Origin: Plasmodium malariae
Lineage: Eukaryota > Apicomplexa > Aconoidasida > Haemosporida > Plasmodiidae
Direction of reading: 5' to 3'
NCBI RefSeq assembly: GCF_900090045.1
Contig: NC_041787.1
Span: 1,260,001 to 1,324,000 of the forward strand
DNA: 64,000 nucleotides
In this document: positions 1-12,076 of the stretch, one piece after another
Numbering within the stretch: the stretch's first letter is position 1
Layout: each line of letters opens with the position of its first letter
Translations under genes and position numbers: made by a program
The notes under the pieces: generated by a model
Seen by the model: the letters and a program-made list of their open reading frames with translations, nothing else
Told to the model about the DNA's origin: nothing
Database searches by the model: none

Positions 1-1204
1 TGACGGTACAGTTAATATATGGGATCTAAGAAAAAAAAATACCTTATGTGAATCATCTTCAATAAATGTTAGTCATAAAAACATTGTCCAAGATATCATA
101 TGGTTACAAACGAAAACAAATAATCATTGCTTATCTATTTCGAATGATGGTTTATGTTTAATATGGGATGTTCGCAATTTTTCGAACCATATAGAATCTT
201 TTTATCTAAATAAAGATCCCAGAGAAGTGTGTGAATTGGTAGGAACCGCCAACTTAGATGCAGACAATTTGAAGCTTTCCGATGGGGGGGTGGTAAACAC
301 CGCAAATCTGGTTAGTACTTATACAGAACGTGTTTCAACACAGGGATTAACTAGCAGTACAGCACCAGGAGTAGCTACCAGTTCAGCTACAGGAACAACT
401 ACCAGTCTGACTCATCCAAATCAGGTAAGAGGAAACATTCCTATTGCGAATGATTTGAATAACGAGTTACCATCGGGGAGTTGCACAAACTTATGTTACA
501 GTGCAAATTGTTTAGAGTGGAACCTCGAAGCAGGACCATCAAAAATACTAGTAGGATCAGATGAAGGGTATATTTTATCCTTATCAAAAAGACAAACTAA
601 AAATCTTGAAATGCTACAAAAATATGGAGCATCAAATGAAAAACATTTATCTAGTATTACAAGTATAAAAAGAATACCTGTTAATCTCAAATATTTTTTA
701 TCAACAGATAAATGGGGTTTTAATATATGGTCAGAAGACATAAAATTTCCTATCATTTCGAATTATTATGATGAATGTGTAATTAATAAAGGATACTGGA
801 TTTATGATTCCTCTTTTTTCATGTTAATAAGAAAAGATGGTTACTTAGATTTTTGGAATTTACTTTACAATTTCAATGAACCCATTATCAAACATAAAAT
901 ATGTAATTGCTCAATCACAGAAATAGATGCACATGTTAATAATAAATATATTTCTGTCGGAAATGAACAAGGCGATATTCATATATTAAAACTAGGGGAT
1001 AGCTTTTGTAAAAATTCGAGTGAAGAAAAAAATGCCCTAGATGAACTATTTGAAAGAGAATCAAAAAGAGAAAAAAATTTAGAATATATTAGAAAACAGC
1101 TCAACTGTATTAAGAAAAAGAAAGAATATTTAAATGCTCAAGATGTTCAAATAATGGACGATGCTGTCAGGGAGACTGATAGGGAGTACGAGTCCGTAAT
1201 TTGA
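1..1204 (+). CDS. Axonemal dynein intermediate chain, IC2/DNAI2-type (3' part only)
   Basis: The reading frame is open from base 2, so the 5' part lies outside the window. The visible 400 residues are the C-terminal WD40 blades of an outer-arm dynein intermediate chain, the family that anchors dynein motors to axonemal doublets. WD-type strand ends are visible (NIWD near base 20, LIWDVR near 160, NIWSED near 720, LDFWN near 850). The segment LVGSDEGYILS followed by a blade with NIWSED, and the tail FERESKREKNLEYIRKQ, match the characteristic end of DNAI2/IC2 (known family feature: FERE..RE..LE after the last blade). A parasite-specific Ser/Thr-rich insert of about 80 residues (bases 240-490) separates two blades. 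The stop is TGA at 1202-1204. In Plasmodium the only flagellated stage is the male gamete, so expression there is expected (inference). Confidence 0.85.
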   Translation, partial: DGTVNIWDLRKKNTLCESSSINVSHKNIVQDIIWLQTKTNNHCLSISNDGLCLIWDVRNFSNHIESFYLNKDPREVCELVGTANLDADNLKLSDGGVVNTANLVSTYTERVSTQGLTSSTAPGVATSSATGTTTSLTHPNQVRGNIPIANDLNNELPSGSCTNLCYSANCLEWNLEAGPSKILVGSDEGYILSLSKRQTKNLEMLQKYGASNEKHLSSITSIKRIPVNLKYFLSTDKWGFNIWSEDIKFPIISNYYDECVINKGYWIYDSSFFMLIRKDGYLDFWNLLYNFNEPIIKHKICNCSITEIDAHVNNKYISVGNEQGDIHILKLGDSFCKNSSEEKNALDELFERESKREKNLEYIRKQLNCIKKKKEYLNAQDVQIMDDAVRETDREYESVI

Positions 1205-1273
1205 TGGTCAGTTTTCTTGCCATTGAGTGCGGGGGCAAAACATGGGAAAAAAAAAAACAAAATAAATAAATGC

Positions 1274-1313
<40 letters not shown>

Positions 1314-2758
1314 TTAATAAGCGAAAATTTTCTACCACTGGGAACGTCTTCTTTTATCAAAATAAATCCCTCACTCTTTTTTTTTTTTTCTGTTAAGCTG
1401 TTACTATTATATACGTACATGTATCACATAGCCCGCATTTATATTATTATTATTTTATTTTTTTTTCTTTTTTATTATTTTTTTCTCCTACTCACCTATT
1501 ACATATATATAATTTTTAAAAACCGTGTAACCTTACCATTTTAAAAGTAAGAGATCATGTAAAAACAATTTCTTTTTCTTGCTGTTCTTGTTCGAAATGT
1601 TCTTTTAACCATACCGAGAATTTTTAGTGCTCTACTTGATTTGGTTATACGTGCATGTATAAATAGGTATACAAACATACATACGTATATGTACATAGGT
1701 ATATGAATATATGTATATATATTCATCCCTAGCATTGTCCTCTAGTCATTTATACGTGCTTTTTTTTTTTTTTATAAAAATGTATCCCTGTATCTATTTG
1801 GAAGAGTTTTTCCCCCTATAACGTCATGGGTATTGGCAGTATTTCTTCAATAAAAAATAAACGAACTTATGAACTAGCGAACAGACGAACAAAAAAAATA
1901 AAATGATGCGCAAAAATAAAAAGTTTTTCCCAGAATAACTGTTTTGTGTATAAAAAAAAAAAAAAAAAAAAAAAGAAAAAGCGCAGCGTGTATAATATAT
2001 TTATGGCGTAACATTAATCAAGTTCAATATCTATGTAAATAAATAAAAAAAAAAAAATTATTGATGTAATTAATGGAGTGATTGATACAATTAAAGAAAT
2101 AACCAACACAATCAGTGGAATGACTGAAACGATTAATGGAATGATTGATTCGATTAATGGAATGACTGATTCGATTAATGGAATGACTGATTCGATTAAT
2201 GGAATGACTGATTCGATTAATGGAATGACTGATACAACTAATGGCATGAAATACCAACTGTTTTATGGAAAAAATAAAAAAATTTGTGTTTGTTTTATAA
2301 GTAGTTTTTTTGTTGTACAGTATTTCTTAAAAGAATAGCAAAAACAGATAAGCTTTTATTTTGCCCATGCAAAACGGCATATATTGTTACATATTTATGT
2401 AGGTTAAAAAAATTTTTGAAAAAGAAAAATTGTAATTCCAAATAAAAATACCTGCACATGTACAGGCAGTTTGTGGGAAGGAATAATTTTACGTGGAGCA
2501 TACAGGTAAGAAGTTGAAATATATGTTTCATTGATAGAAAATAAAAATTGCATATTTCAGCAAAAGCTTAGCATAGCATTTACGTGTATCGCGTAATTTT
2601 GCCTGTAGAGGCCTTCTTTTTTTTCTTAATTTTTGTAAATTAATTAAATGAAAAATAAAGCGTAAATTCAGCGTAAATTCAGCGACAAATAAAGAGGCGT
2701 ACAAAGCGATATATAAAGAGACGTATAAAGCGAAAAATTAAGAGGAGTATAAAACGGC
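1205..2758. other. Intergenic, no gene seen
   Basis: Tail-to-head spacer between the dynein chain and PRMT1. It holds a (TA)n tract at about 1277-1311, poly-T/A runs, and the 21-bp tandem array listed separately. Open frames through the array have no upstream or downstream coding context. The last 130 bases before PRMT1 contain short repeats of the type AAAGCG/ATAAAG. Confidence 0.7.
2069..2247. repeat. 21-bp tandem minisatellite
   Basis: About eight copies of a 21-bp unit (GATTCGATTAATGGAATGACT), degenerate at both ends and nearly perfect in the middle. The unit length is a multiple of three, so several frames stay open, but the array lies between genes and I see no gene carrying it. Confidence 0.9.
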
Positions 2759-4009
2759 ATGCAGAGTGGAATACAGAGTTACATAGAAAACGGCTCGGAA
2801 GGGATGACGAACAAGTACAACAAAATCAATAAGAGCAACTACGAAACGAGAAAGGCTGTGTTTTACGACAAGGGAAATAATAAAAACAGCTTTGAAAAAG
2901 AGAATGGGGTTAAATATTTTAACGAACAGGACTTACAAAGTTTTTTCAATACATGGAAGCAGTGTTATAAAGAGAATATAATTGTTGAGGAAAGAGAAAA
3001 TTTTATAGTGTGTGATAAAGAGAAGGATATGGAAAATGGTAATAATGAATATTTTAACTCTTATAATTATATACATATACATGAAGATATGATAAAAGAT
3101 GAAATAAGAACAAGGTCATATTATGATGCTATTCGAAAGAACCAGCATTTAATTAAAGATAAAATAGTATTAGATGTTGGATGTGGAACAGGAATTCTTT
3201 CTTTTTTTGCTGCAAAGTATGGTGCAAAACATGTATATAGCATTGAAAAGAGTAATATAATATATACAGCATTGAAAATAAGGGATGAAAATAATTTAAC
3301 AGATAGAATAACTCTTATTAAAGGACTAGCTGAAGAAATAGAGTTACCAGTTGATAATGTAGACATTATAATATCTGAATGGATGGGGTATTGTTTATTA
3401 TATGAAAATATGCTTGACACAGTTTTATATTGTAGAGATAAATGGTTGAAAGAAGATGGACTTATTTTTCCTGATAAAGCTTACATGTATATAGCAGGAA
3501 TTGAAGATAGCTTATATAGAGAAGAGAAATTTGATTTTTGGAAAAGTTGTTATGACTTAAATTTTTCATCAATTTTACCAATACTTAAAGAAGAAGTTGT
3601 TATAGATTATGTTGATAAAAATTTTATTGTTACTGATACTTGTTGCATATTAACATTAAATTTAAAAACATGTAGTAAAGACCATTTATCTTTTGTTTCT
3701 CCTTTTAAATTAAAAATGATTAAGAAAGATTATTTACATGCACTGGTTATATGGTTTGATGTTTCTTTTTCTGCTTGTCATACAGATATTAGTTTTACCA
3801 CTGGACCATATGGTGGTCATACACATTGGAAGCAAATTGTCCTTTACACAGAGCATATTATTACAGCAGAAAAGAATGAAATATTGAACGGAATTTTTGC
3901 TCTCAAAAAAAATAATAAAAATAACAGACACATTGATATGAAATTGCATTACATATTTGATGGTGTGCACACAAAGGCGCAGTCAACGCAGTACTTTAAT
4001 ATCAGTTAA
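2759..4009 (+). CDS. PRMT1: Protein arginine N-methyltransferase 1 (type I PRMT)
   Basis: A 416-residue single-exon protein that transfers methyl groups from S-adenosylmethionine to arginines, giving asymmetric dimethylarginine on histones and RNA-binding proteins. All family signatures are visible: motif I VLDVGCGTG at residues 137-145, the double-E loop with SEWMGY and LYE (E207 and E216 as the catalytic glutamates), and the THW loop at residues 355-357. The Rossmann half spans roughly 105-235 and the beta-barrel with the dimerisation arm follows. The N-terminal ~100 residues (Asn/Lys/Glu-rich, with FNTWKQCYKEN) are longer and less conserved than in human PRMT1 (about 370 residues). The start is the first ATG after an A-rich leader with stops. 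Nothing looks broken, and the enzyme should be active. Confidence 0.95.
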   Translation: MQSGIQSYIENGSEGMTNKYNKINKSNYETRKAVFYDKGNNKNSFEKENGVKYFNEQDLQSFFNTWKQCYKENIIVEERENFIVCDKEKDMENGNNEYFNSYNYIHIHEDMIKDEIRTRSYYDAIRKNQHLIKDKIVLDVGCGTGILSFFAAKYGAKHVYSIEKSNIIYTALKIRDENNLTDRITLIKGLAEEIELPVDNVDIIISEWMGYCLLYENMLDTVLYCRDKWLKEDGLIFPDKAYMYIAGIEDSLYREEKFDFWKSCYDLNFSSILPILKEEVVIDYVDKNFIVTDTCCILTLNLKTCSKDHLSFVSPFKLKMIKKDYLHALVIWFDVSFSACHTDISFTTGPYGGHTHWKQIVLYTEHIITAEKNEILNGIFALKKNNKNNRHIDMKLHYIFDGVHTKAQSTQYFNIS

Positions 4010-4253
4010 GTGTGGTTTGACTACGCGTTCGTTCACCGCGCAAGTACTAGAATATGGACATATTTGCTCACGTGAATGGAAGTACACACACGTATGCGCT
4101 TGCACACACAAGTGAAGTTGCACACCCGTATATGCTTGTTTGGACGTCCATGCTAATCCTGTGAAAAACTGCATCTAGTTTATTTAAATATTTACTCATA
4201 CGTTTATTCATTCATTTATTTAATATATATATATATATATTTATTTATATATA

Positions 4254-4289
<36 letters not shown>

Positions 4290-5409
4290 TTTTTTGATAT
4301 TTATTTCATGGTAATACACTTGTACTTATTTACATGACTTGTTCATAATTTGCAGTTTAGGTTAAAAAAAATATTCTTACCAGTTCATAATATATATTCG
4401 GTGCATTATGACTAAGCAATAAATAAAGGTGAAAAAATATGCCTGTTTTTTTTTTTTTTTATTTCGATCTTTATTTCTGTTTTTATTTTTTTTTTTTTAT
4501 GTTTCCCCTTTCTACATTTTTTAAATTAGACACCGATAAGTAACTCCGGTTGTTTTCTTTTTTTTAATTTCTTTCTGTTCGTTTCGATTTTGCAGTTTTT
4601 ATCGCTCTTTCACCTTATCTGAAAACCCATTTCTACCCTTTATTTTAGCTTCTTTTTTCTTTACTCATTACTATTATTGTTATTACTAAAATTATCATCG
4701 TTATTATAGCTATCATCGTTATTATAGCTATTATCGTTATGCTAAATAACTTTTTTAACTTTTTTTTTTTTTTTTTTTTTTTTTCTTCCTAAATTGGCAT
4801 CCATGTGGTGATGTGAATAAATTCCAGAAGGCAAACTTAACAAAATTTTACAATGTTTGAAGAGAAAAAACACTGATAAAATAAAAATACTTATATAAGT
4901 TTGTATATGTAAATACATGCACGTATACAAACGCGTACGTATACCCACATGCTCACCCCTCCCCAACATACACGAACACATCTTCTAACTCATTTAATAG
5001 ATAGATATACGCTAAGACGATGTATATGCTGAACATATAGTATGTATGCAAAGAGGGGGTAATAACATACATATGTATTCATATGTAAAGATAGTTTAAT
5101 TTTTTGTATAACATAAAATGAATTGGTATGCATATATATATTTTTTATTCCTTTCTTTACTTCTTTTGCCAAAGCAACAAATATAAAATATTTCATATTC
5201 CTTGCACATTCATATCTTTTTTGAAAACGTATGAACATTAAATTATGAGAAATTTTTTCCTAACATGAGAGCAAAACAAAATTAATTTAGTAGTGTACAA
5301 CTTATGATATTACTAACGTACTTAAAAAGGAAAACATTTTCATTATTTTTTCATTATTTTCTCGCATATACCATTTTTGCATTATATTTTTATTTTACAC
5401 ATAATATCG

Positions 5410-5553
5410 AAGTCTTTACTTTTTAGTTTTTACTTTATAGTTTTTACTTTTTAGTTTTTACTTTATAGTTTTTACTTTATAGTTTTTACTTTTTAGTTTT
5501 TACTTTATAGTTTTTACTTTATAGTTTTTACTTTTTAGTTTTTACTTTTTAGT
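5410..5553. repeat. 14-bp tandem minisatellite
   Basis: About ten copies of TAGTTTTTACTTTA with A/T variants at the end of the unit, running directly into a poly-T tract. It is intergenic. Confidence 0.85.
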
Positions 5554-6139
5554 TTTTTTTTTTTTTTTTTTTTTCACTAAAAAAGGGGCTTATTAAGGAA
5601 AAAAAATAAAAATAAAAATATCATCTAGCATGATAGAATGTACTAAAGGGGTATGTGTTATTAATATTATATTTTTGTAACTTCAGCATAGCATAATTAT
5701 ATATTGTAATAATACAATACTGTTAACTATGAGTCATCCTTATTATATATATTTATACTCTTGTTCAAGGTACATAACGGAAATATTGTTCTACGTAATA
5801 TCACCATGGTAGCTTCCAAAAAAAAAAAAAAAAATGCTATTTATTATACTTTATAAACGTATACAGTCGTGATCCTTATTATTATGTTTTGTTATAAATG
5901 AAAAAATAAAAGCATATAGTCTGCACATATGTATATATATATATTATGTAGTATTTATTCATAATTGCTTATAAGGTAATACTAATTTTGTTTCACACTC
6001 TATATTTTAATCAATTCATTGTTTACCTTACTGTATATGACGATACTGCGTAATATAAGTGCGAACGATTGCTTTTTGAAAAGAATCCTTTTTTTTTTTT
6101 TTTTGTTCATTATATTTTTCACATGTTTCTTCATTTTGT

Positions 6140-6335
6140 TCTTTTAAATCATTTTCATTATTTAAATCATTTTCATTATTTAAATCATTTTCATTATTTA
6201 AATCATTTTCATCATTTAAATCATTTTCATCATTTAAATCATTTTCATCATTTAAATCATTTTCATCATTTAAATCATTTTCATCATTTAAATCATTTTC
6301 ATTATTTTCATTATTTTTATTTTTTTCATCATTTT
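6140..6335. repeat. 18-bp tandem minisatellite
   Basis: Ten or so copies of AAATCATTTTCATTATTT, with a variant (CATCATTT) taking over in the middle of the array. The His/Phe/Leu-rich translation is only the repeat read through and has no support as a gene. Confidence 0.85.
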
Positions 6336-6779
6336 CATGGTTTTCATGGTTTTCTTTTTTTTTTTTTTATCTCTCTTTTTTAAAATTTTAAAGGAACATC
6401 ACTTACACTTCAAAAATTTTTTTTTTTTTTCATAATTTTCCTACTTAACTTGCAATAAATGTTTAGAACATGTACATTTAAATGTAGCAACGTATTAACG
6501 AACACTAATAAATTTTAGTAAAAGTTTTTTATCTTTTTTTTTAATTACACAGTAAAAGTGTCAAGTTAGTATATGAAATAAAAATTATACTGTATTGTGT
6601 TATATTAAATTATATATTGTTATTTTGAATTGTACATGTTATAATATATTATTGCATTTCATTTCGTTTCATTTCGTTTCCTTTTTTACGCCGCTTTTCG
6701 CGTTTTACCTGTATCGGTCCCTTCACTGCCCCCTTTTATTGTCCATAATTTAGTTCTTCTCAACCTTCTTGTGTGCAAA

Positions 6780-7298
6780 ATGGAAAATGTATCACCTGAA
6801 ATATTAGCAGCAAGAGCTAGGCTGAAGGAAAAGATGGGAGGTAATCTAAGACAAATAGGAGGAAAGGGGAGTGCTAGGAGAAAGATAAAAAAGGTTCATA
6901 AGACATCCATATCAAATGAGAAGAAAATTAATTTGATATTAAAAAAAATTGGTGCTTCCTATTTTGGGGATGTGGATGAAATATGTGTGTACAAAGCTGG
7001 TGATACGTACTTAGAATTTAAAAGGCCGAAATTGTCAGCTTCTTTGCAGTCAAATACATATGTTGTTACTGGAAAATATACTGAACAGAAAATTGATTTA
7101 AACAAAATATTCGAAGGACTAAAAGGAAATAAAAATGTGGATAAGAACTTACTGGAAAAATTAAAAAATGATCCAAATATAAAAAATTTATTAAATAAAG
7201 AAAATGAAGCGAAAAAGAGGGAAGAACAGGAGCAGGCTGCTGAAATACCCGATTTGGTTGAGAATTTTGAGGAGGTCTCAAAAGAGGAAGAGAAATGA
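6780..7298 (+). CDS. BTF3: Nascent polypeptide-associated complex subunit beta (BTF3)
   Basis: A 172-residue single-exon protein. NAC-beta pairs with NAC-alpha at the ribosomal tunnel exit, shields nascent chains and limits wrong ER targeting. Visible features are the N-terminal helix (EILAARARLKEKMGG), the ribosome-binding basic motif with R33-R34-K35 inside GGKGSARRKIKKVHK, the NAC dimer domain (LKKIGASYFGDVDEI ... FKRPKLSASL ... TYVVTGK) and the C-terminal signature EIPDLVENFEEVSK. The start chosen is the ATG at 6780 (context AAAATGG). An upstream in-frame GTG at 6771 is not needed. Length and domain order match eukaryotic BTF3, with a charged Lys/Glu linker near residue 150. Confidence 0.96.
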   Translation: MENVSPEILAARARLKEKMGGNLRQIGGKGSARRKIKKVHKTSISNEKKINLILKKIGASYFGDVDEICVYKAGDTYLEFKRPKLSASLQSNTYVVTGKYTEQKIDLNKIFEGLKGNKNVDKNLLEKLKNDPNIKNLLNKENEAKKREEQEQAAEIPDLVENFEEVSKEEEK

Positions 7299-7320
7299 AT
7301 TTAAATGGTCTTTCAGATAA

Positions 7321-7353
<33 letters not shown>

Positions 7354-9654
7354 CCCATTGTAGCAAATGCATGTGTGCATTGTTTGTATATATTACGCGT
7401 ATTTATTACGTGTGTACATTATGTGCATATAGGTATACCTATACATATATGTATTTTTATATTTTATATATATTTTTTTTTTATTACCCCATTTTACTAA
7501 TCAAGCTGTATGTCTAACTGGCGAAACGTAGCGACCACAGTTGTACGTGTGTACTTAGCACGTCCATGTGCATATCTGTTGTGAACAAAATTCATTTTTA
7601 AATAATCTATATAATATATGTATCCTTATCATATGGGGTAATATTATTTTTAAAAATATAATTTAACTGAGTTTGATTAAATGAGTAAAAAGGGAGAAGA
7701 AAAAAAAAAAAAAAAAAAAATACAAACAAATTGGAAAAATGATAAATTACCAAATTGCCAAATCGAATATCATATTTTTACAAATATTTAATAAAATGGG
7801 TCTCCGTGTAACGCTTATGCTAGTAAAACGGTACTGCGTTACCTTATGTGCGAACACGTGGAAGAAGAATAATTTATTGAAATAAAAAAGAAAGAAGCAA
7901 AAATTATGTAATGCTATGATTAAACATATTTCTTTGTGTATTGTAAATATATGTAAGCATTACACGCATCATTATGTTACGTCTTTAATTGAGTGTTTTC
8001 CGTTTAACTCGTGCTTATATCGAGTATGGAATGGTATCACGTTTAACCTTTAGATGGTGCCAGGGAAAGGCGTGCAGGTTGTAATCCCCCATATATGCAT
8101 ACATATATATATATATATATGCATAAATACATATGTATATATGTATGATATGTACGAGTAAACCCATTTTGCACGTTTTGCTCTTAGTGTGCTATTTTTA
8201 CAAAAATTAGGGATCCCACATATTTTCCATTTTAAAAGGCTCATGTTTTCTTTGATTTATTCGTTCAATAATTGCATTTAACGCGCAAGCATGTTACTAC
8301 GCGTGTACATACACATTCGAATTCGTATATATATATATATATACATATGCGCATATGTGTATGGGTACACATACATAAGATTCCCCATTGTAGTAACACA
8401 AAAGGCCAAACGTACTCTTTATGTAAAGAAGCGAAAAGAATGCAAAAACGTTTTTCCTCTTCACATATTTGTGCGAAGGTAAAGGAAAACAAGTACATAA
8501 TTTTTAATTTAAGCTAAAAATTATAACAACGCTCTTTTCACAAATGAGATAAAAAAAAGAAAAAAAAAAAAAAAAAGAGAAAATATTTTTCTATTACTTA
8601 TGTAAGAACCATTTTTAAAATGAAAGTTAAACATAATTAATTCCGCCTAAAATTACTACAACTTATCACAAAATAAAACGAATTTATTTTTTAATACATT
8701 TGGATATTTTTGTAGGTAAGCGCAAATATAAATGTATGCGTGTATTTGTAGTACATGTACATGTACATGTATATATATATATATATATATAAGTGTATAA
8801 GTATTATGCACTGTGTATGCGACGAAACATTGTTCTGTGTAATGCATAAGTCCATTTCATTTATTTCCTTTTTCAGTTCTCTACATATACTTTCCACTAA
8901 TATTGCAATTTTTTCAACGCGACAATAACTTATGCAGGTTATGCTGCTTACGTAGGGAGGGACAAAGGTAAATATTATTCATTCCATATAAATTTAAAAC
9001 TAATACATTAATACATAAGTACATACATACACATGTTCACATATATTTTTATAAAGGCAGTTAAGGCAGTTTTTCCCTTATTTTTAAATATGTTTTATAT
9101 TTATTTTAAAATTCTGGGTTAACATTTTGGCAGTTTTGGCATTATACGTTTGCCGTTACCATCCTACCATCCATTCATTCTTTTATGTTTTATTCGTTTA
9201 AAAATTTATGAACAGAAAAGAAATTTCTAATAATAAATTTTTTACAATGACTGCAATAACAGAAATTTTTTTATACATCCATGGTGCATTTGTAGTTTTT
9301 GAATGTATGTAAACGTAAATTTATGTGGTAGTATTATTGGTACGACATTTTGCAGTATTTAAGCGTACACAAGCCCAAACAGGGATGGATTTAAATGTAT
9401 TCAAACGTGTATAAATGTATGTACGTATGTATGTATGTACGTATGTATGTATGTACATATAACATGTACGTGTTCAGCTAAATATGTACTGTATATAGCT
9501 AGCACGAAGGCGTCAAATGTGATAACCCCCTTTTATGCCCTTTTCAAGTTGATGCATTTTATATATAAAATACCCATATGAATAAGGAAAAATTTCTTAA
9601 AGTGTTTTAAGCGGGGGTTGACAGTATTTTCGTTCAAGTATGAACATATATGAA

Positions 9655-9830
9655 TACACGTGAAAACACATGAACAAATGTGAAAACACATGAACAAATG
9701 TGAAAACAAATGTGAAAACAAATGTGAAAACACATGAACGAATGTGAAAACACATGAACGAATGTGAAAACACATGAACGAATGTGAAAACACATGAACG
9801 AATGTGAAAACACAAGAAAACATATGAACA
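9655..9830. repeat. 20-bp tandem minisatellite
   Basis: Copies of ACATGAACGAATGTGAAAAC, with shortened AACAAATGTGAAA variants at the left end. Reverse-strand Cys/His/Phe-rich translations are read-through of the array. Confidence 0.85.
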
Positions 9831-10144
9831 CATGAATTATTGTATATATTTAAAAAAAAAAAAAATAATTAATTTTCAAGTATAATAAAATTACGAATAT
9901 TGTGCCTTACATATGATATATTGTATGTATACCATAATGTGAGCCCACAAAATAATATGCTTCACTTGTGCTTATATCATATGTGTACGTGTATGAATTT
10001 ATACATATATTGACATACATTACATGTACATGTACATACAAAAGTATTTATTAACTACACGCGTGTATCAAGATACGTATAAATACGCATAATCATAATT
10101 GTTATCTTGTGAGGATATAATTAAATTTTAATTATTTATTTTTT

Positions 10145-10272
10145 TTTTTTTGAGAATATTTTAATTTGTTTTCCTTTTAATTTTTTTTAATTTAATTTTT
10201 ATTTATTTTAATTTTTTTTAATTTAATTTTTACTTATTTTAATTTTTTTTAATTTAATTTTTATTTATTTTT
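10145..10272. repeat. Imperfect A/T-only tandem array
   Basis: Three to four copies of a unit of about 33-37 bp made of TTTAATTTAATTTTTATTTATT-like sequence, about 300 bp upstream of the eL21 start. Confidence 0.6.
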
Positions 10273-10567
10273 TGCGCAAGTTAAAAGTACAATAATTAAA
10301 CTGTTAAGTTACAAAGAATTCTTTTTATCACAGCAAATAAAGAAAAAAAGAAAACACTCCTTTTTTTTTGCCAAATTTATGTATGAATAATATCGAACGT
10401 GTACCGTATAATCGTTGACATTATATGTATACGTACGTACATGTACCTATATGTATGTATATAAACTTATATGTATGTATATAAACTTATATGTATGTGT
10501 ACTTTTTCGCGCATAGGTGAATAATCCCCTTCTGGAATACGTGAAACTGTATGAGTGAAAAAGCAAA

Positions 10568-11053
10568 ATGGGAGGCAAATCAAAAGGATTACGATCAGGT
10601 ACAAGATACAAATTTTCGAAAAAATTTCGTAAACATGGAGAATGTACAGCAAACAAATATTTAGAAAAATTAAATTATGGAGATTATGTGGATATAGTAT
10701 GTGATTCAACACAACAAAAAGGTATGCCATTTAATTATTATCATGGAAAAACTGGAAAAATATTTCATATTACGAAAAGAGGTGTAGGTGTTTTAGTAAA
10801 TAAAAGAGTTAAGCATCGAATTATACAAAAGAAAGTTTGTGTGAGAATAGAACATGTGAGAAAGTCGAGATGTAATGAAGATTTCATATTGAGAAAAAAA
10901 AAAAAAGATGAAATAATTAAAGAAGCAAAATTAAAAAATGAAAAAGTGTCGATTAAAAGAAAACCAGAAGGACCTAAGCCGGCGGCCATGATAAAAGTAC
11001 CCCCCTCGAAAGTCATAACTATTGAGCCCTTACCTTTTTATGAAGAATATTAA
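10568..11053 (+). CDS. RPL21: 60S ribosomal protein eL21 (L21)
   Basis: A 161-residue single-exon ribosomal protein of the large subunit. The N-terminus GGKSKGLRSGTRYKFSK, the SH3-like barrel (YGDYVDIVCDS, GMPFNYYHGKTGKIFHI, GVGVLVNKRV), the stretch CVRIEHVRKSRC and the C-terminal LKRKPEGPKPA-type segment followed by ITIEPLPFYEEY are all diagnostic of eL21. Length equals the usual ~160 residues. The ATG at 10568 has A-rich context (CAAAATGG). The gene lies downstream of NAC-beta on the same strand, but as a separate gene 3.3 kb away. Confidence 0.97.
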   Translation: MGGKSKGLRSGTRYKFSKKFRKHGECTANKYLEKLNYGDYVDIVCDSTQQKGMPFNYYHGKTGKIFHITKRGVGVLVNKRVKHRIIQKKVCVRIEHVRKSRCNEDFILRKKKKDEIIKEAKLKNEKVSIKRKPEGPKPAAMIKVPPSKVITIEPLPFYEEY

Positions 11054-11114
11054 AAAGGAGTGCAAAAGAGGTGAAACATTAAAAAAGGAAAAGAAAAAAT
11101 GAAATAAGTGAATG

Positions 11115-11240
11115 GATAAGTGGAAGGATAAATGGATGAATATATGAATAAATGGATGAATATATGAGTAAATGGATGAATATATGAGTAAATGGATGAA
11201 TATATGAGTAAATGGATGAATATATGAGTAAATGTATGTA
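11115..11240. repeat. 20-bp tandem minisatellite downstream of eL21
   Basis: About six copies of GAGTAAATGGATGAATATAT, starting about 60 bases after the eL21 stop, so probably within its 3' untranslated region. Confidence 0.8.
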
Positions 11241-12022
11241 TGTATGTATATATGTGTGTATGTATGTATGAACGAATGAACAGGGTAGCGAGCTAAATGG
11301 GGATAAAGGAATAAGGCGAAATGTGCAGCGAGAAGAGGAAAAACGAAGAATATAAAATTTTCAAATTGAATAAGTGAAGAGGCACGTTTAATTTTGAATA
11401 TTTTTTTTAAAAAAAATCGACATTACATGTTTCATGTATACGCATATAAGGCGCACAGTGCACATACAAATATATATACATATACATATATACATATACA
11501 TATATACATATACATATATACATATACATATATACATATATATATATATATATTAAAACACCGTTTATGCATATATACATATTTATTTTTCCTATGTGTT
11601 GTGATGAAATATGGAAGAATGAATACAGAGTAAAACATAGTGCAAGCACAAAGCAGTATTTAATTTATTGAGTAGGAAAACTTTTTTTTTATGGAAGCAG
11701 AATTTACTATATTTGTATGTTTGATGTAGCGTGAAGTGTAATATATAAAACTGTGGTACAGAGTGTCTGCAATTTTCGACATGAGGGTGATGGATGTTTT
11801 CATTGTTTATTTCATTTTTAAATAAACAGGAAAACATAGCACATTTTGTCTTTATTATTATTTTCATTCATAATTGTTTAAAAGGAATTTTGATGCATTG
11901 TTGTACTATTTTATGTTCTGTTTTTTTTATTTTCTAGTATGGGTTTTATTTATCTAAATATTTATATATATGTTTATTCTTATATTTATTTATTCGTGTG
12001 TTTATTTATTCGTATATACATA

Positions 12023-12076
<54 letters not shown>

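Larger units (their letters stand above)
4010..6779. other. Intergenic, repeats only
   Basis: 2.8 kb between PRMT1 and NAC-beta on the same strand. It contains poly-T runs (4273-4295, 4447-4460, 4761-4784, 5556-5574), (TA)n, and two minisatellites listed separately. I see no conserved protein segment. The last 120 bases before NAC-beta are relatively rich in C (TTTCGTTTC, CGCCGC, CCCTTTT), a plausible promoter or leader region. Confidence 0.6.
7299..10567. other. Intergenic, unresolved coding-like pieces
   Basis: 3.3 kb between NAC-beta and eL21. It contains poly-T and poly-A runs, (TA)n tracts at 8106-8120, 8325-8343 and 8767-8791, and a 20-bp minisatellite. Between about 8.0 and 9.0 kb there are less AT-rich stretches with protein-like translations on both strands, flanked by splice-like sites (see findings). 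I could not build a gene from them. Confidence 0.5.

Noticed and set aside
1208..1420. Minus-strand frames over the (TA)n tract after the dynein gene
   Set aside because: Ile-Tyr runs from (TA)n; no supporting context.
9655..9830. CRISPR-like array
   Set aside because: Repeats are contiguous with no spacers, in a eukaryotic nuclear genome; an ordinary minisatellite, as are the other arrays.
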